From positions 1 to 48,729 of the forward strand of contig JAUCBJ010005728.1 of assembly GCA_032718475.1 (NCBI GenBank): a stretch of 48,729 nucleotides of DNA, read 5' to 3'. The DNA comes from Nemertoderma westbladi. Taxonomy: Eukaryota; Xenacoelomorpha; Nemertodermatida; Nemertodermatidae. The notes below the pieces were generated by a model. It did no database searches. It worked only from the letters and a program-made list of their open reading frames with translations, and was not told where the DNA came from. Below are positions 21,880-32,026 of this stretch, piece by piece. Within the stretch, counting starts at the first letter, position 1; each line of letters opens with the position of its first letter. Both the position numbers and the translations under genes were made by a program.

Positions 21880-22086
21880 ATGCCTGGTTTTACATGTGCC
21901 CACAACCGTACAATGATGTCATTGAAAGGCAGTATGGCAGTTCCTGAAATCAATTTCAGCGATAAAGAAGTCATACCAGCCGTTCCTGTCCATGGCTGTG
22001 ACTCATGCAGCAAGGTATTCTTCCAACTAGCCGGGGAAGCAGTGAAAATGCCATTCGTCAAAGTTCTCGGTCACGTCAGTATGGAG
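21880..22086 (+). other. Possible internal host exon
   Basis: An open stretch of 69 codons is preceded by a good 3' splice site (TTTATTTCCTTGCAG ending at 21,879). It is followed by a weak donor (ATGGAG then GTTTGT). The encoded segment contains HGCDSCSK and reads like ordinary soluble protein, but I do not recognise it, and one alternative frame also stays open for about 20 codons. Codon use is unlike the surrounding AT-rich DNA. It lies just outside element 2, so it could be the disrupted host locus. This is weakly supported. Confidence 0.3.
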
Positions 22087-22137
22087 GTTTGTATATATAG
22101 TGTATATATTGTATAAAATTTAAATTTATTGATGTAT

Positions 22138-22749
22138 TGTGACGGGATCAAGGGATCCCGACCGGGTTAAATCCTTACGCGTCACACAGGCTGATGGTGG
22201 TTGGTAAAAGGGTTTGAGTTTGGTGTTCAACTGATAATATAATGTATAATATAAGATAGTGATAGCACGATTGAATGACCGGATAATAAATCAGTATATG
22301 GAATAAGGCAGTACTGCAGTGACGGTAGAACTATATTGCCGGCCTGCACTGAAACTGACCACTACTGAGTAAACTGAGTCACGGGCCGGTAACAAATAGA
22401 TAATATATATAACACACCGATATTACTCTACCGCTACATTACTGTGGCCATTCACCCAGCGGATGCCCTCCTTCGCCCCTATTGGCCAATAACCTACTTC
22501 ACGCCTCTCACTCTCTCTGGGAGTGTTTCCCCCCCCCCCCCCCCTGTTGGCCCCTGCTGGTTGTTTCCCCTTTCGAGGTGGATTGACCTCTAACCTCCCT
22601 TTGTGTGGCTTTGGGGTTTGTGTTCTCCCCGGCGTTGGCTGTGATACGAGATTGGTTATTGCCAATCTCGTATCTCCAACATATTGCTGAAAAAGGTGCC
22701 ACTTCCCAACTTTGTGAGGGTAGTGCGGCGGAATTGAATCCGCATCACA
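22138..22749 (-). repeat. 3' LTR of element 2
   Basis: In plus-strand terms it begins TGTGACGGGATC and ends GCATCACA. In the element's own orientation it begins TGTGATGC, right after a polypurine tract. It differs from the other LTR by only a few percent by eye, plus a C-run of 16 instead of 7. A 13-bp stem hairpin, GATACGAGATTGG with its complement, lies at 22,643-22,674. Confidence 0.92.
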
Positions 22750-22758
22750 CTCCCCCCC
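22750..22758 (-). other. Polypurine tract of element 2
   Basis: On the minus strand the sequence GGGGGGGAG directly precedes the TGTGATGC start of the 3' LTR. Such tracts prime plus-strand DNA synthesis in LTR elements. Confidence 0.75.
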
Positions 22759-23922
22759 ATGCTATCTTCCCGGTGAGAAGATAGCATCACCTACAAGTGC
22801 GCTTCAATTCCGCTGGAACCCGATCTACTATCGGGTGTGGGGTGGAGTTCTTTTCTTGGAGTCGGCTTTCCAGGCCGCTCCCTCTGGGTATGATATTACT
22901 ACCCCTTCTTGGTGCAACCGCAACCTATGTTGCACCAAGACATCTGACGTCTCTGTTTGAGACAATTGTGGAATCCTCACACAATTTTAAAAGCTCTCTC
23001 ACTCTGAACTCTAACTTCTCACTCTAACTCCACTCCAACTCCACTCTGCTCGCCGCCCCACATTCGAATTGCACTCCTCTCACTCTCTCTCATCCTGTCA
23101 ACACCTCCTCTCCATACTTCCCTGTGCTCCTCTCATACTCCCAAAGTGTCAACTTTCTTATGCTACCCCTCTCTGTGCTATCATTCTACCTACCTTGCTA
23201 CTTACTTCTTACTTACTACTTACTATGCTAACTCTCTTGCTACTTACTTCTTACTTACTACTTATTGACTCTACCTACTAACTCTCTAACCCTACTAACG
23301 GTACTACTGTACCCTCTTACTCTCTTTCTACGTGGCCCTTTCGGTGCCCACAACCCCTCTACTCTCTTTCTATGTGGCGCTTTCGGTGCCCACAACCTCT
23401 CTACTACTACTTTCTACGTGGCGCTTCCGGTGCCCACAACCCCTCTGCTACTACTCGTGGTATCGTCAATATACCATACTCCCTTACTGCCTACTTCTAA
23501 CGCTAACGGTACTACGTACCCCTCTACTCCCGTGGTATATTTATATACCACACTCCCTATTCTGCCTACTTCTTACTCTCCTCTTACTTTCTCTTACTAA
23601 CTTCTATCAACTTTCTAACTACTTACTAACTTTCTAACTTTCTACATACTATCTAACTTCTACTAGCTATTACTTTCTACTTACTATCTAACTTTTACTA
23701 ACTACTACTTCTTACTAACTTCTACTTATTTTATTATTTTATTTTATTTATATTTCTTATTTGTGTGGGAAGGGCGTCTCGCCCTCTTTCCCACCCCCTT
23801 CAGTCCAACACATTGGATGACTAAACTCTAAGGGATTCCTTGATCTTCCATCGATCCTTCCAGGAGGCACTTTCCCACTGCCCCCCTGTAGGTCCTCTTA
23901 ATCCTTCGTCCCACTCTCCTCG
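22759..23922 (-). other. Purine-rich 3' untranslated region of element 2
   Basis: No protein is read here. On the plus strand it is strongly pyrimidine-rich, with many CTTACT blocks, so the sense strand carries repeated AGTAAGTA. A tandem repeat of about 58 bp lies at 23,326-23,450. RT and integrase, which should lie here in a full element, are absent. Confidence 0.7.
23326..23450. repeat. Tandem repeat of about 58 bp, three units
   Basis: The block TTTCTACGTGGCGCTTTCGG with GTGCCCACAACC recurs three times with a few changes, in the 3' region of element 2. Confidence 0.8.
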
Positions 23923-24558
23923 TCAATTCCAACTCACTAGGAATTGATTCTCCCTCTTCCGCCACTTTAAGATCGGGTCTTTCCGCCGCCTTCTTGACTT
24001 CCTCGTCCCCTGGCAGCAAAATGCCACCCCACCTTGTCGTCTCCCTGCGGCAGAATGGAAACAAACCGAAAGGACAGACAAAACAGAACGGACAATAGTA
24101 ATCCTAGCCCTTTCCACCCTGTCTTCTTGTTTGACCTTCCCCTTCTCGGTATGCCTCTCAATCGGACGCGGCGTCTCCTCCGGACACTCCTCCAGACACT
24201 CCTCTGAACACTCCTCCGGACATCTCGCCGTCCACTCTTCTCTGTCCCCATACCGATACTTGCCGGGAACATCCTTGTTCCATTCCATCGTCTCCAAGTC
24301 TTCCGCGTCGAATCCATTCTCCACCACCCACTCTCTTCCTATGACTTCCCCTCCTAACTTATCTACCGACGGTATTCTTCTGGAACTATCCTCTATCCTT
24401 TCAACACGCTCCACTGTGCATGGTTCCAGATCTATAGCCAACTCCTGGTATATTTTCTTGGGCCGCTTCTCACATGGGACTTCCCCATTGCCCGTCTCTG
24501 GTTTCTTCTCTACGTCCTCAATGGTGCCTGGTAGCATGCACCCTGATGTCTCCGACAC
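23923..24558 (-). pseudogene. Acidic linker ORF after protease, element 2
   Basis: A 211-codon frame rich in Glu and Arg. It includes a short tandem array of the type CPEECSEECLEECPEE, from TCC-rich repeats. In BEL/Pao elements an acidic linker joins protease to RT, and this ORF sits in that place. Instead of leading into RT it ends in the purine-rich 3' region. No domain is recognised. Confidence 0.45.
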
Positions 24559-25143
24559 CCTGTGATGGAACCTTGGTTTTAATTGGGCCGCTAAGCGTCC
24601 ATCCGAACGGCGTGAGAATCGCCGCCGGATCCCGCTGTCTGTCTTCCCCGAAGATCATCTGTACTCTTTCGTGGGCCGTCGGGCAGTCCATTCCCACTAT
24701 GATGGATACTTTCCTGATGTCCACCTCCGGTATCGAGAAATCGATATCGTCCAGGAACCGGTATTGCTCGACCTCGATCTTAGTTGGTCTCCTGGCATTT
24801 ATATTGATCGATTCTATGATCTGTATGGGTCGATAGTCGCCCCATAGCCACATCCTGGTGCTATTGCTGATATCTCGCACCGTCCCGTCCTCATCTCCAG
24901 GACCTCATCCTTACTCGAGATAGTAGTTACCGCCATCCTACTCGACCTCGTCTGTAACCCTATCTCCTCGGCCACCCAATTCTCCACCAGCATGAAGGCT
25001 GCTCCGCTGTCGACCAGCATCAATGTTGTGACTGATCGGCCGCCCCTTCCTGTTATCTTCACTGGCACTACCCCGAGTAGTACTTTCCTCTTACTTCTTG
25101 CTCCTGTCATCGCTCGTAGCCATTGCTTGGCCTCCAGTCTCAT
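24518..25143 (-). pseudogene. DUF1758-type aspartic protease, element 2
   Basis: The first segment (25,143-24,814) carries the active-site stretch TLMLVDSGAAFMLVE. The overlapping second segment (24,880-24,518) carries SIIVGMDCPTAHERV and ILTPFGWTLSGPI, the late motifs of Pao proteases. The two are in different frames, so a frameshift near 24,850 breaks the enzyme. Confidence 0.8.
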
Positions 25144-25149
25144 CGTCTC

Positions 25150-26490
25150 CTATTGGTGATTCTCTACAATCTCCGGATCTGTGTCCTTCTACCACGCATC
25201 GATGACATAGTCCGTTTGCGTCCAGCGTAGGCTACACGATCTTGTTTAGGCAACGCTTGCCAATGCTTACAACTCATGGTCTTATGGGTTCCATCCCTAT
25301 GCAATTGACATTCGAATCCTGGATCGTAGCGTTCCCTGTATAGTCCTTCACGTATCGCGCGTAGGTTTATATCTACCGATTTAATGTTTTGGTTATTTGG
25401 ACTTGGCCTACTGGGTGTGTTGGGATTTTGTTTGTTCGTGGTGTTATTTTCTTTCTGTCCCTGCCACAGTGTGGCCCTACTCCCAGCTAACTGTGGGCTT
25501 GTAGCCCCCTGTGTGGCTGCGTGTGGTAGCGACTGTCTCACTCTCGGAAATGGATCTGCAGTGATTGTGTTCGGGTTTAGGCCTGTTGTGTTCAGTCTTC
25601 GGCGCCTTCCCCAAACTATCCTCACTGTAGACTGGGTCTGTAATCAACTCTGCTTCGTAGTTGAGGAAGTTCGACATTTCCTCTAAGCCCGGTTCCGCAC
25701 CTTTCTTCTCACGGGTGGAGAAGGCGATCTTCCTCCACTTGCTCCGTAGCCAGATCGGCAGTGCCTGCGCTATCGTGGTGATATTATTAGATACGTTGAG
25801 TTCATATGGCGCTTCTAGTGTTTTCAGCACGATTAACGCCTTCTCGACCTTGTTCGCAAAGGTCTTTATGCTAACAGGGTTATCCCTCAAGGTCTGCCGG
25901 ATGATCTTGGCTGGGTGTCCGTATTCCCTGTCTAGGGCCCGCCATGCAGTCGTGAAGCCACCCTCGACACCCTGATACTGCCTCACGATGTCGTATGTTG
26001 GGCCTCCTGTATATACCTGTAGATATTTTAGGCACTCCGCCTGCGTCAGGTTCTTAGTTAATATCTTGTTGCTGTACATGCGTCGGAATTGCAGGTATTC
26101 TTCCGGTTTGCTTCCATCGAATTTAAATGGTTCTACTGGTGGTAATTCGATTCTGGTCTTCAGCGCATCCATAAGTGTCGCCATTCCCATTGCCTGTGCT
26201 TCCAGTGGATTCGAGGGATGCTGTACAGATTCTTCTGTTGGGTGCGGTCCGCCCATAGGGCCTGTTGACTTACTCTGTCTCGGATATATCATTGGGGGTA
26301 ACGGCCCCCTCCATATCTCCGTGTCGCACGACCTGTTCTCGTCCAGGGGGTTCGATGTTCTTATTCCTGTTTGAGTGTATTGTTGATATTGTAATGGGGG
26401 AATGTCACCCTGCCCCCCCCCCCCCCCCCCCACCCCACCGGTATTATGTTTGGTACTGGGGTTGATGTTAATATATTGGGGCCCATACAC
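25150..26490 (-). pseudogene. Gag core and zinc knuckles of element 2
   Basis: The segment 26,490-25,477 holds a DUF1759-like capsid region (PFKFDGSKPEEYLQFRRMY, WRALDREYGHPAKI, PIWLRSKWRKIAF). Its N-terminal part has a polyglycine run encoded by a 19-base G tract. The segment 25,625-25,164 continues in another frame and has a first cluster C-x2-H-x4-H-x4-C (CQLHRDGTHKTMSC), where the second cysteine of a standard knuckle is histidine. After another frame change a normal CX2CX4HX4C knuckle (CHRCVVEGHRSGDC) is read near 25,200-25,160. The three frames indicate decay. Confidence 0.8.
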
Positions 26491-26534
26491 CTATCCGCAA
26501 TAACTCTCCCCTCCCCTGGATATATGTTATGTCC

Positions 26535-27128
26535 CTACATATTATAGTCATGCTTCTGTGCTGGTACCGATATAGGCCTATCCACTTCTTGCCTACCTAC
26601 CGGTATATACGCGGCGACTTCCGGATCTAATCCCGTCATTCGCGCTACCCTATCACCTACACTATCTCTCCCAGCATGGCCTATAGTATGTGCAGTAAGG
26701 CCTACAGTATGTCCTGCAGTCTGCATGTGCCCTTCCGGACCGAAGTTTAATCTTCTCGAATAATTCAAGAAGTCCTCCCCGCGACTACCGTACTCTCGAT
26801 CAGCAGCTATATCCCGTCGGGAAGTTTCCCTTCGATCCCCTCTCCTGTTCTCGTCCTCGTATCGTACGTTCTGTACCCTTCTTCTGGTGTGCGGTGCGTC
26901 TCTCCGGTGCGACGGCAATCTCCCGGAGTTCGACCCCACTGACTCCCTAACTCCATCTCTCCCACTCTACTACCGACGGTTCACTGTCCGTCCTTGCTCT
27001 CCAGTTGCTCGTAGCAACGATTCTTCTATTCTCTTCACTTCTTCTCTCTTCGACCTCCCGGTTAAACTCTACCATTCTTCTTCTCTCTTCCGACTGACGT
27101 CTTCTCGCTCGCCCACTCTCGGCACTAA
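26535..27128 (-). pseudogene. Gag linker of element 2, left side of the element 3 insertion
   Basis: The open segment 26,939-26,535 is Arg-rich and has no known domain. Further upstream the frame is Glu/Arg-rich up to the insertion point at 27,128. That frame agrees with the frame arriving from 44,549-44,717 on the other side of element 3, which supports the insertion boundaries. A frame change occurs near 26,945. Confidence 0.6.
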
Positions 27129-27391
27129 CTGTATAAAATGGATAAATTCAAAATATATGGGCGTTTTATTTTCCTTATCTAAATATAATTGCACATCTTT
27201 ATGGCTTATCTAAATAATTATACTGTATGACGGCTAATATATTATACTGTATAACGGCTAATATATTATACTGTATAATATATTAGCCGTCATACAGTAT
27301 AATTATTTAGATAAGCCATAAAGACGCGCAATTATATTTAGATAAGGAAAATAAAACGCCCATATATTTTGAATTTATCCATTTTATACAG
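27129..27391. repeat. Inverted copy of the LTR head joined to the 5' LTR of element 3
   Basis: The left arm (27,129-27,270) is the reverse complement of the start of the element 3 LTR (27,274-27,391). The centre is at CTG 27,271-27,273. The left arm has one extra 24-bp unit and in that respect matches the 3' LTR better than its neighbour does. The arms would fold into a very long hairpin. Confidence 0.88.
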
Positions 27392-29263
27392 TATGTAGCC
27401 CTACGTACATAGTTTTGTAATAAAACATAAATAAATGGCTTTATGGTAGCAAGTTTCCTATAAAAACCTTGATGCAAGCTTGCTGTTATTGATTTCATTG
27501 TATTTGTCTTTTAAATTAGCTTTATATTAGATTGTGCTTAGTGTACTTTAAATATCGCGAAATTAATGTTAGGGCCAGCATCCAGGGACGCAATCCTAAC
27601 CATTCAGCAGCCAGGGACGTGATCCATTACCATATATGGTAATAAATTGCGATTTGGAAGCCCTGAGGTTCACAATTCGGCTTCCTTATTGGCCCAGCTG
27701 TTCCAGGTTGGTCTGATGGTGGGGCGGATTGGGGAACCAATGAGAGGAATATTGCGTCATCCCTGTTGCATCACCTATAAATTGGCTGTATTTCCGGTAT
27801 GTGCATCTTAATATCTCAATTGTTACAGCAGTACCAGTGGCAGTATTGTAGTTTTGTTTCTGGTTAATTGTTAATCTTTCGTCTATCTTTCTGTATTTCT
27901 CAATCAATTACTGCAAATTACAACTTTGAATTATGATTTCTACTTTGGATTATTAATTCCTACGTGATTTAAGATGTGATAATCCCACGGGATTTCTTTA
28001 GACTGTCAGACTGTTTATGATTGCATGCGCCGCTACAGTGGCTATTCATTCTATGTTCTAATGGAGGGCTAAGGTACCGGTAGGCGGGCGCACTGGGAGG
28101 AAGCGACGGAAGGGAGTGCAGAGGATCCAAAGCGGGGCGATGCTGGCGGGGGCCACCGTTGCGGTCGGAGCTAGTCAGTTGAGGACCGGGGACCAGCCGC
28201 TGTTACAGTATTAGGGGGCTGACGATCCAGATTTCCGTCCCTACTTTGTAGTTTTAGGGGGGCAGAATTTGGGTTTAGTTAGGAGTCCCATGTGTGGCTT
28301 TGGGTGACCTGTGGTTCTTACACTGACTGACTGATTGACTGATTGGATGACTAATACTGGTATACTGATGTACTAATGTATGGGTATTTAGTGCACTAGC
28401 TGATTGGTGTAGTTAGCGCTATCTGCCGTACTACTAACTTAGTGCTACGCTATTTGTGTTGTGTTGCTAAAGAGTGCCTGATTCTTAAATGTGAATGCTT
28501 AGATAGGCGCCTTTCCCTTTGATTGATTTCCATTTCTTAGTTTATGCTTATTAATTGCTAATTAGGTCAAAATAATACCGTATTTAGACTGTTGCTAGTA
28601 TAAGCCCCAGTACGTAAAAAATTAGAAGTACGTATTCTGGAATATCTAGTAATTAGTACGCGAATTTGTATTTATGACTGTAATTAATTTAGCGATAAAA
28701 TAAAATAAGAATTTGTACGCAGCATAGCGGAGAGCAGTTTAAGTAATTGTTTTAGAATACTGTAGACTATTCACGCTAGGCGGTTATTTGAAAATAGCGG
28801 GGCAACGGGCTGACAGCAGTGTCCAGTATACAGTACAGCAGTAGTAAGTTTGCTGATTTAAAACCAGCCAAAGGCCAAGTTTCAGCACCTAGGAAAGTAA
28901 CAGATCTATCCCCCTTAATATTAAAACATTCTCACAAATTGTTCTGCCAGTGAATTCCAGTATTTTGCGATAAGTGAACTCCGAGTGCTAGGTCACCCGC
29001 ACTCGTTTTAAGTAGTTTAGGGAACCGATTCGGGTTTATTGTTTTGGTTATTCCCGCGTGGCTCATAGATTCGAACAGTTAGCTCTCTGTTGAGCGATCA
29101 ACAGAGAAAGGAACAAGCGATTTGCAGGAGCCGTATAAAATTAGTAAAATATATTAGCGGACTGCCAGGTTAGCGCCATCCAGCAGTGAGAAGCAGTTTT
29201 GTGTTTAGCAGCAGTGCTGCAGTGCGGCAGTAATAACGCGCTCCTGATCACCCCTGTTTAACA
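27273..29263 (+). repeat. 5' LTR of element 3, start replaced
   Basis: It matches 42,530-44,548 nearly base for base and ends TGTTTAACA. The first 40 or so bases seen in the 3' LTR (from TGTTACGG) are missing and are replaced by the inverted arm. The small frames inside it are present in both LTRs but have no protein features. Confidence 0.9.
27688..27782 (+). promoter_or_regulatory. LTR core promoter of element 3
   Basis: Within 95 bp lie an inverted CCAAT (ATTGG, 27,688), a GC box (GGGGCGG, 27,720), CCAAT (27,737), a C/EBP-ATF-like TTGCGTCA (27,752) and TATAAAT (27,776). All are kept at matching positions in the 3' LTR, with ATTGG at 42,977 and TATAAAT at 43,065. Spacing and order fit an RNA polymerase II promoter. 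The start site would be near 27,805. Confidence 0.6.
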
Positions 29264-30186
29264 GTAAGAACCATTTTTTTACGTTTATTTTTTACTGTTG
29301 CTTTGCAACAGTGAGAAGTAACATTTGTTCACTAATCGCGAAATACAGCAATTCATTTGGGCCATTAGGGTAAATTGTAAATTAGTAAGTTTTTGAAAAT
29401 TTTAGCTAGGTTTGTGAGAATTCAGTTTCGACCAAAATTTATATAATAAAATCTAGAGTTTTTGTACTGGTATGTTGGATAACCGCTTAATTATTTTATA
29501 CCATCTGGAGATACATGGCGAGACGGTGCTTCTGAGTTTGGGGTTTGTGTGGGCCTGCGGGTTCGGTTTGCAATCAGCGAAAAGACTGAAACTTTGGACA
29601 CAGACGTGGAATCTCACAGCAAACAAGGTTAGTTGTTCTGTTGGCACTATAGTATTTGTGGAAGCAGTAAAAAATTACCGGTTATTTAACTGCGAAGCTG
29701 AACTCAATTTATTAGTTAGGTTAGTTAGGTTTAGCCAGCCATGGTGTTTTGGATTGCTCAGTTAGAGAGAGAGAGAGAGAGAGAGAGTCGCAACCCGAAG
29801 GTGTAGCCACGCGCTAGTGGATATAGAAATAATATTTAAAAATAAAATTACATTGATTTTGAGCTATATATATATAAAGTTAGAAATATTTGGGTGGCAA
29901 ATTCATTTTTGAATATTTTGAATTAGATTCAGAAATTATTTTTGCGTCATACCGGTATTTAAATGCTATATAATAGCTATATAATAATATTTTTGTTTAA
30001 ATATTATACCGGTATTTGCTATAACTATATATCATTAAATTCACAATATTATATTGCGAATTTATTTTGACATTTGAGACCAAATAATTTATTTGGTACA
30101 TAATTTAATTGTATTTTCGATTAAATTAATACATCTCGAATTTTGTGAGATTTTAGCCGGAAGGCAAATAATTATATACTTAGACA
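29264..30186 (+). other. 5' leader of element 3
   Basis: Non-coding and AT-rich before the first ATG. Just inside the LTR there is a perfect 8-bp stem (ACTGTTGC, loop TTT, GCAACAGT, 29,294-29,312), where leader and packaging structures usually lie. No clear tRNA primer-binding site was recognised. A (GA)n run sits at 29,764-29,787, and a weak copy of the dispersed palindromic motif at 29,550. Confidence 0.55.
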
Positions 30187-30930
30187 ATGAGTGTCTCAGA
30201 CAAGGAGGCACTAGAGGACAGCTATGAGACGGCGGCCGGACCGCCGACTGATAACAGTGTAGACATAACTGTCGATGACAATGCTGACTATGACGATGCA
30301 GCGAGTGACGCTGACGTAAGTGAACAGGAGGACGAGACAGTAACTAGTGAGGAAGAACAACAACCTCAGGTAATAGTATTAGGATCCCCTACCACTACTG
30401 TAAGGAAGGATTGTACAGCAGCCCGACCAGAGGTGAGTGATAAGGAGGGTAGAGTAGCAGAAGCGAGAGCCCGGAGCCCGGTTTCCAGACCTGTGGGTAT
30501 GGTAAGTGCCGTGGCCCCAGCGGCTATAAGGAGTACCCGTAGTTCCCGAAATAATCCTTCAAGTCCACCAAGTGTGAGTCAGGTAAGCGAACAGCAACTG
30601 GACATCGCGATAAAGAAGAAACTTCGCGCGCATGCCGGACATATAACTCGGACGACGGATAAGGTAAGGAAGATGCTAGCCGACTCTGGTAACATCGGAA
30701 TGGAAGGGTTAGTAGAGATTAGAAAGGGATATAACTCAGCATTATTCAAGCAGACGGAGGAGCTTGCAGTCCTACCAAAGAGAGCAGTGGAGTCCCAGTC
30801 GAGCGACGTGGCGACGAGGGTTTACGACAGGGTTTTAGCAGCCTTGTTGGAGCGTTATCGGAGCGATTTCGGCGAGTTAGGACGGAGAACTGGTTGCTAT
30901 TGGCATCACAAGCGCAGGCGACTCAGGTGA
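30187..30930 (+). pseudogene. Acidic N-terminal Gag extension, element 3
   Basis: It starts with ATG at 30,187 in an acidic region (residues 1-60 rich in Asp/Glu). It has a Ser/Pro-rich middle and a helical C-terminal half. No known domain. The frame is lost near 30,890, where the protein continues in the overlapping frame from 30,894. It carries three GGTAAG motifs in the sense strand. Equivalent leading regions exist in elements 1 and 2. Confidence 0.55.
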
Positions 30931-31985
30931 GTGACGCAGAGTCAAGATCCTTAGTGGAGCGGGAAGAGACGCAGGATAAAGAAGAGCGCCATTATCAATG
31001 GGAAGTTACCAGCTGGCTGATGCAGAGTGGTGTGGTGGTACCGGGCCAGGTGCTACCAACGACGGACAACATCCAACAGAGAACGTTAACTCCACCCGAC
31101 GACGCATCTAGAGACAGTGGCGATTCCCAGGTTAGTCACGTGCGAGGGAAGGTTATATGTGCTAGATCCCTTGTTTCTCACAACTCGGTGGAGGAGAGAA
31201 GATGCCGACTAGATGAACAGCAGGCAGAAGTTTTGCGTGCATCGGAAGCACGGAAGGAAGCCGAGCGGGAGCGGGAGCGCACACGTAAGTTAGACGCAAA
31301 GTTGCGAGAGTTGGAAGACAAAGGTAAGCGTGAGCAAGCCGAACGCGAACAGGAAGAACGAGAACTCCAACTCGAACGCGAACTCCAACTCGAACACGAA
31401 CGCGAAGAACGCAAACTCCAACTCGAATGTGAACGGGAAGCCAAGGAACGCGAACAAAGGAGACGCGAACTCCAACTCGAACGCGAGCGCAAGGAGTGCG
31501 AACTTGAGTGCGAGAAGGAGCGAAGGGCGTTGTATGAAGAGAAGGCGCGTGTGGAAGAAGAGAGCGCAGCGAGACGAGCGAGGGAAGAAGAAGAACGTAA
31601 ACTGGTGCAGTTGGAAAGTGCGAGAGTAAACTTAGAGAGCGAAGAACGGACCAGGAAGGCGAATGAAATTGCCGAGAAGGGGATGCGAATGATCGAAGAA
31701 TGTGGGGCGAGTGTAGGTACTGAGTTGCGAGAACTGTTCGCATTGCAGAAGGCCGAACAGGAAGCGAGAACTCCGACTACACGCGAGTCGACGACGACCA
31801 GAATTCCTATACCTGGTCCAGCTATTACGAGTACTCGGATCGCTAAACAGTTCTCTACATATCGCACATTAGTGCTTCACCCATCGCGCAGAATCCGCGT
31901 CACCAGGTCACCGCACCACTACATACCGAACGAGACGATGAGGAGTTTAGAGAAACTCCGACAGGGCGAGTATTTGGCGAACTGA
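30894..31985 (+). pseudogene. Coiled-coil Gag region, element 3
   Basis: The stretch 31,190-31,740 encodes a long, highly charged coiled coil. It includes tandem 18-bp units (GAACTCCAACTCGAACGC) that give ELQLER repeats around 31,360-31,480. The frame is lost near 31,970 and the protein continues in the frame of the next ORF. The coil is expected to drive multimerisation. Antisense frames stay open because of the simple codon composition and are not genes. Confidence 0.65.
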
Positions 31986-32026
31986 ACCCGCGGGTTTGGA
32001 ATACGTGGACGGAGCGCCGACCCAGT

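Noticed and set aside
21640-22061. Minus-strand frames of 83-87 codons opposite the possible exon
   Set aside because: They lack splice signals or protein character, and the plus strand has the better acceptor.
27307-27907. Small minus-strand frames (63 and 73 codons) present in both LTRs of element 3
   Set aside because: They are duplicated only because LTRs are copies. They have no domain and lie antisense across the promoter.
31162-31867. Long minus-strand frames rich in Ser/Arg opposite the coiled coil of element 3
   Set aside because: They are the antisense of repetitive Glu/Arg/Leu codons, overlap each other in three frames and show no protein features.
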